Positions 61,247 through 64,000 of a stretch of DNA of 64,000 nucleotides are shown here, in pieces. The translations under genes and the position numbers were made by a program. The DNA is from Candidatus Tokpelaia sp. Lineage in GTDB: Bacteria > Pseudomonadota > Alphaproteobacteria > Rhizobiales > Rhizobiaceae. Under the pieces are notes generated by a model that saw only the letters and a program-made list of their open reading frames with translations, was not told the DNA's origin and did not search any database. Location of the stretch: the NCBI RefSeq assembly GCF_008636115.1, contig NZ_QLZD01000033.1, positions 1 through 64,000 on the forward strand, given 5' to 3'. The number at the start of each line of letters is the position of its first letter. Within the stretch, counting starts at the first letter, position 1.

Positions 61247-63220
61247 ATGTCCTTATTTTATTATGCGATTGTTTTTCTCCCCTTTATCGGCTGCCTGATT
61301 GTCGGTTTATGGGGCGGCAGGCTGGGTGCGCGCGGCAGTGAATTTATCACCTGCTCGCTGGTTGTAATTGCTGCGCTGCTGTCATGGGGCGCTTTTATCA
61401 GTGTTGCTTTCAGTGATAATGATGCCCTGCGCATTTCGCTGCTGCCCTGGCTGGCAAGCGGCAGGCTGCATTGTGACTGGTCTTTGCGTATTGATACTTT
61501 GACAGCGGTAATGCTGGTTGTGGTCACGACAATCTCGGCGCTGGTGCATATATATTCCATTGGCTATATGCATCATGATGCTTCGCGCCCGCGTTTTTTC
61601 GCCTATTTGTCGTTTTTCACTTTTATGATGCTTGTCCTGGTGACATCAGATAATATGGTGCAACTATTCTTCGGCTGGGAAGGGGTGGGGCTTGCTTCTT
61701 ATCTGCTGATCGGCTTCTGGTATCAAAAGCCGGCGGCCAATGCGGCGGCCATCAAGGCTTTCATTGTCAATCGTGTCGGTGATTTTGCCTTTTTGCTGGG
61801 TGTTTTCGGTATTTTCGTCATTTTCGGTACTGTCGGTTTTGACGATATTTTTGCCAAAATGCTGACAGGGCAATATGCCGACAAATTCTATTTTCTGCAT
61901 TGGCAATTTAGCGGGCAAAAGGCGCTTGATGTGGTTTGTATCCTGCTGTTTATTGGCGCTATGGGCAAATCGGCGCAATTTTTGCTGCATACATGGCTGC
62001 CGGACGCTATGGAAGCTCCCACTCCTGTCTCTGCTTTGTTACATGCGGCGACAATGGTCACCGCCGGTGTTTTTATGGTAGCGCGCCTGTCGCCGCTATT
62101 TGAGCATGCGCCGATCGCTTTGCTGACTATTACTGCCATTGGCGCGATAACGGCCTTTTTTGCCGCCAGCGTGGCTTTGGTGCAAAATGATATTAAGCGG
62201 ATTATCGCTTTTTCCACCTGTTCGCAGCTTGGTTATATGTTTGTCGCTCTTGGTATCGGCGCTTATGGGGCTGCCATATTTCATCTGTTTACGCATGCTT
62301 TTTTCAAAGCTTTGCTGTTTCAGGGGGCAGGCTCAATTATTCACGCTGTTTCCGATGAGCAGGATATTCGCCGTATGGGCGGTTTGCGCAAATATATTCC
62401 CGCAACTTATTGGCTGATGATTATCGGCACATTGTCTCTGACGGGTTTTGGTATTCCGGGGACATTTTTCGGCACAGCAGGCTTTTTCTCCAAAGATGCT
62501 ATTATTGAGGCAAGCTATGGTGCCGGCGGCGCGCTTGCCCATTCGGCTTTCTGGCTGCTGGTGATTGCTGCCCTGTTCACGGCTTTTTACGCATGGCGTT
62601 TGATTTTTATGGTATTTCACGGCAAGCCGCGGGCGCCGGTTGATATTATGCACCATGTGCATGAGGCGCCGCCTGTCATGCTTGTTCCTATGGTTTTGCT
62701 GGCTGTTGGGGCGCTGTTTGCCGGTGTGGTTTTTCTGCCTTATTTTTTTGGAGCAGAATATCAATTATTCTGGAACGGCGCGCTGTTTGTTTCTGCCGAT
62801 AATAACATATTGCAGCAGCTGCATTTTGTGCCTTTGTGGGTTCAATGGGCGGGTTTCGCCGTTATGGCGGCCGGTTTTGCCGCAGCCCTGCTGTTTTACA
62901 TTATTGCTCCGGCTTTGCCGGCACAGGCTGCAAGGCTGCTTTCGCCTTTATATAAATTCCTGCTCAATAAATGGTATTTTGACGAGCTTTATAATTTTCT
63001 GTTTGTGCGGACAGCGTTTGCTGCCGGTCTCTTTTTATGGAAGATTGTTGATATTAAAATTATTGACGGCCTGGGGCCGGGCGCTATTGCTGCCAGGGTT
63101 GCGGCTGTAACCGACAGAGTTGCACGCCTGCAAACGGGCTATCTTTATCATTATGCCTTTGCAATGCTTATCGGCGTTACAGCTTTTATTACCTGGATAA
63201 TATTCGGGAGCCTGAATTGA
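61247..63220 (+). CDS. nuoL: NADH-quinone oxidoreductase subunit L
   Basis: A 657-residue antiporter-like proton-pumping subunit with a lateral helix at the C-terminus. Key residues stand in FFGWEGVGLASYLLIGFWY (pump Glu) and LLHTWLPDAMEAPTPVSALLHA with the broken-helix Lys region after it. Start is 4 bp after nuoK, and the stop overlaps nuoM by one base. Confidence 0.96.
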   Translation: MSLFYYAIVFLPFIGCLIVGLWGGRLGARGSEFITCSLVVIAALLSWGAFISVAFSDNDALRISLLPWLASGRLHCDWSLRIDTLTAVMLVVVTTISALVHIYSIGYMHHDASRPRFFAYLSFFTFMMLVLVTSDNMVQLFFGWEGVGLASYLLIGFWYQKPAANAAAIKAFIVNRVGDFAFLLGVFGIFVIFGTVGFDDIFAKMLTGQYADKFYFLHWQFSGQKALDVVCILLFIGAMGKSAQFLLHTWLPDAMEAPTPVSALLHAATMVTAGVFMVARLSPLFEHAPIALLTITAIGAITAFFAASVALVQNDIKRIIAFSTCSQLGYMFVALGIGAYGAAIFHLFTHAFFKALLFQGAGSIIHAVSDEQDIRRMGGLRKYIPATYWLMIIGTLSLTGFGIPGTFFGTAGFFSKDAIIEASYGAGGALAHSAFWLLVIAALFTAFYAWRLIFMVFHGKPRAPVDIMHHVHEAPPVMLVPMVLLAVGALFAGVVFLPYFFGAEYQLFWNGALFVSADNNILQQLHFVPLWVQWAGFAVMAAGFAAALLFYIIAPALPAQAARLLSPLYKFLLNKWYFDELYNFLFVRTAFAAGLFLWKIVDIKIIDGLGPGAIAARVAAVTDRVARLQTGYLYHYAFAMLIGVTAFITWIIFGSLN

Positions 63221-64000
63221 TGACCGACCAGTGGCCCATTCTTTCAACACTTACATTTTTGCCGCTTTTCGGCGCGCTCCTTATTCTGGTAATCAAAGAT
63301 GAGGGAGAGGCGGCAAAGCGCAATATTCGCAATGTGGCTTTACTGACCAGCCTGTTTGTTTTTGTCCTCACTTTAATTATGTGGGCGGGTTTTGACAAAA
63401 ATAATCCCGGTTTTCAGTGGCGTGAGCAAATAGACTGGCTGGGCAAAGGCCTTGGTTACCATTTAGGGGTTGACGGCCTTTCTGTTCTTTTTGTTGTTCT
63501 GGCAGCTTTTCTAATGCCTTTTGCCATTTTGGCGAGCCGCTATAGTGTCAAGGAAAGGCTGAAAGAATATATGGTGGCTTTCCTTATTCTGGAAACGACC
63601 ATTATCGGCGCTTTTTGCGCGCTTAATGCTTTACTGTTTTATATTTTCTTTGAAGGCAGTCTTATTCCGATATTTCTTATTATTGGTGTGTGGGGCGGGC
63701 CGCATCGCGCTGCCGCTGCCCTGAAATTTTTTCTTTATACCCTGCTTGGCTCACTTTTAATGCTGGTCGGCCTTATGGCCATATATTGGCAGGTCGGGAC
63801 TCTGGATATTCCGGTTTTGCTGAGCTATCACTTCCCTGTTACTATGCAGATCTGGCTGTGGCTGGCCTTTTTTGCCTCTTTTGCGGTCAAATTGCCGATG
63901 TTTCCGGTGCATACATGGCTGCCTGATACTTATGTCCAGGCGCCGACAGCCGGCACGCTTATGCTTTCCGGCATTTTGCTGAAATTTGGCGGATACGGCT
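63220..64000 (+). CDS. nuoM: NADH-quinone oxidoreductase subunit M, cut by window end
   Basis: The first 260 codons of the second antiporter-like subunit; the gene continues beyond the window. HLGVDGLSVLFVVLAAFLMP and the pump-Glu helix YIFFEGSLIPIFLIIGVWGG are typical, followed by KLPMFPVHTWLPDTYVQAPT. ATG overlaps the nuoL stop (TGATG). Confidence 0.95.
   Translation, partial: MTDQWPILSTLTFLPLFGALLILVIKDEGEAAKRNIRNVALLTSLFVFVLTLIMWAGFDKNNPGFQWREQIDWLGKGLGYHLGVDGLSVLFVVLAAFLMPFAILASRYSVKERLKEYMVAFLILETTIIGAFCALNALLFYIFFEGSLIPIFLIIGVWGGPHRAAAALKFFLYTLLGSLLMLVGLMAIYWQVGTLDIPVLLSYHFPVTMQIWLWLAFFASFAVKLPMFPVHTWLPDTYVQAPTAGTLMLSGILLKFGGYG

Overview
The window is a 64 kb chromosomal segment of an alphaproteobacterium. 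The classic secE-nusG-rplKAJL-rpoBC block, the form of L10 and L7/L12, a single long nuoA-M operon, TrmFO, and a B12-type ribonucleotide reductase homologue all fit Hyphomicrobiales (Rhizobiales). A host-associated lineage near Bartonellaceae is possible, but that is inference. Coding density is high and most genes are tightly packed.

Layout. 1-13 kb: tRNA-Trp, secE, nusG, ribosomal protein genes, rpoB and rpoC, ending in a strong terminator. 13-18 kb: a nucleoside-deoxyribosyltransferase-like gene that reads on in frame past its stop, gph and trmFO (reverse strand), tRNA-Leu, and tig. 18.4-37.1 kb: a complete type I-C CRISPR-Cas locus (cas3, cas5c, cas8c with an internal cas11c, cas7, cas4, cas1, cas2) and a very large array of 148 near-perfect 32-bp repeats. 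37.1-42 kb: a broken type VI-A region. It holds the C-terminal HEPN2 part of a Cas13a fused to the end of the I-C array, a small VI-A array with its own leader, a 0.5 kb gene-bearing insert between two of its repeats, two short-chain dehydrogenases, and decayed VI-A repeats. 42.3-46.8 kb: a full-length class II ribonucleotide reductase homologue that has lost its catalytic residues. 46.9-49.6 kb: gpt, a CinA-type protein, a lipoprotein, tRNA-Val and tRNA-Asp. 49.9-64 kb: the complex I operon nuoA to nuoM (nuoM is cut by the window end), with two DUF1440/YagU-like membrane protein genes inserted between nuoE and nuoF.

The most striking element lies in the 0.5 kb gap between cas3 and cas5. A diverged but structurally conserved I-C repeat on the minus strand is followed by a spacer-like sequence. 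Its first 17 bases match, with one mismatch, a nearby plus-strand site that has a perfect I-C PAM (TTC) and overlaps the -35 box of a promoter. That promoter leads into a 45-residue hydrophobic peptide ORF and then the cas5-cas2 operon. This is the architecture expected of a crRNA-like regulatory RNA that directs Cascade to repress a promoter (CreA/CreR type), here in a type I-C system. A second diverged repeat sits between cas1 and cas2.

Together the genes suggest an active, possibly self-regulated and addiction-protected I-C system that has overrun and truncated a former type VI-A system. A non-catalytic ribonucleotide reductase paralogue lies beside it.
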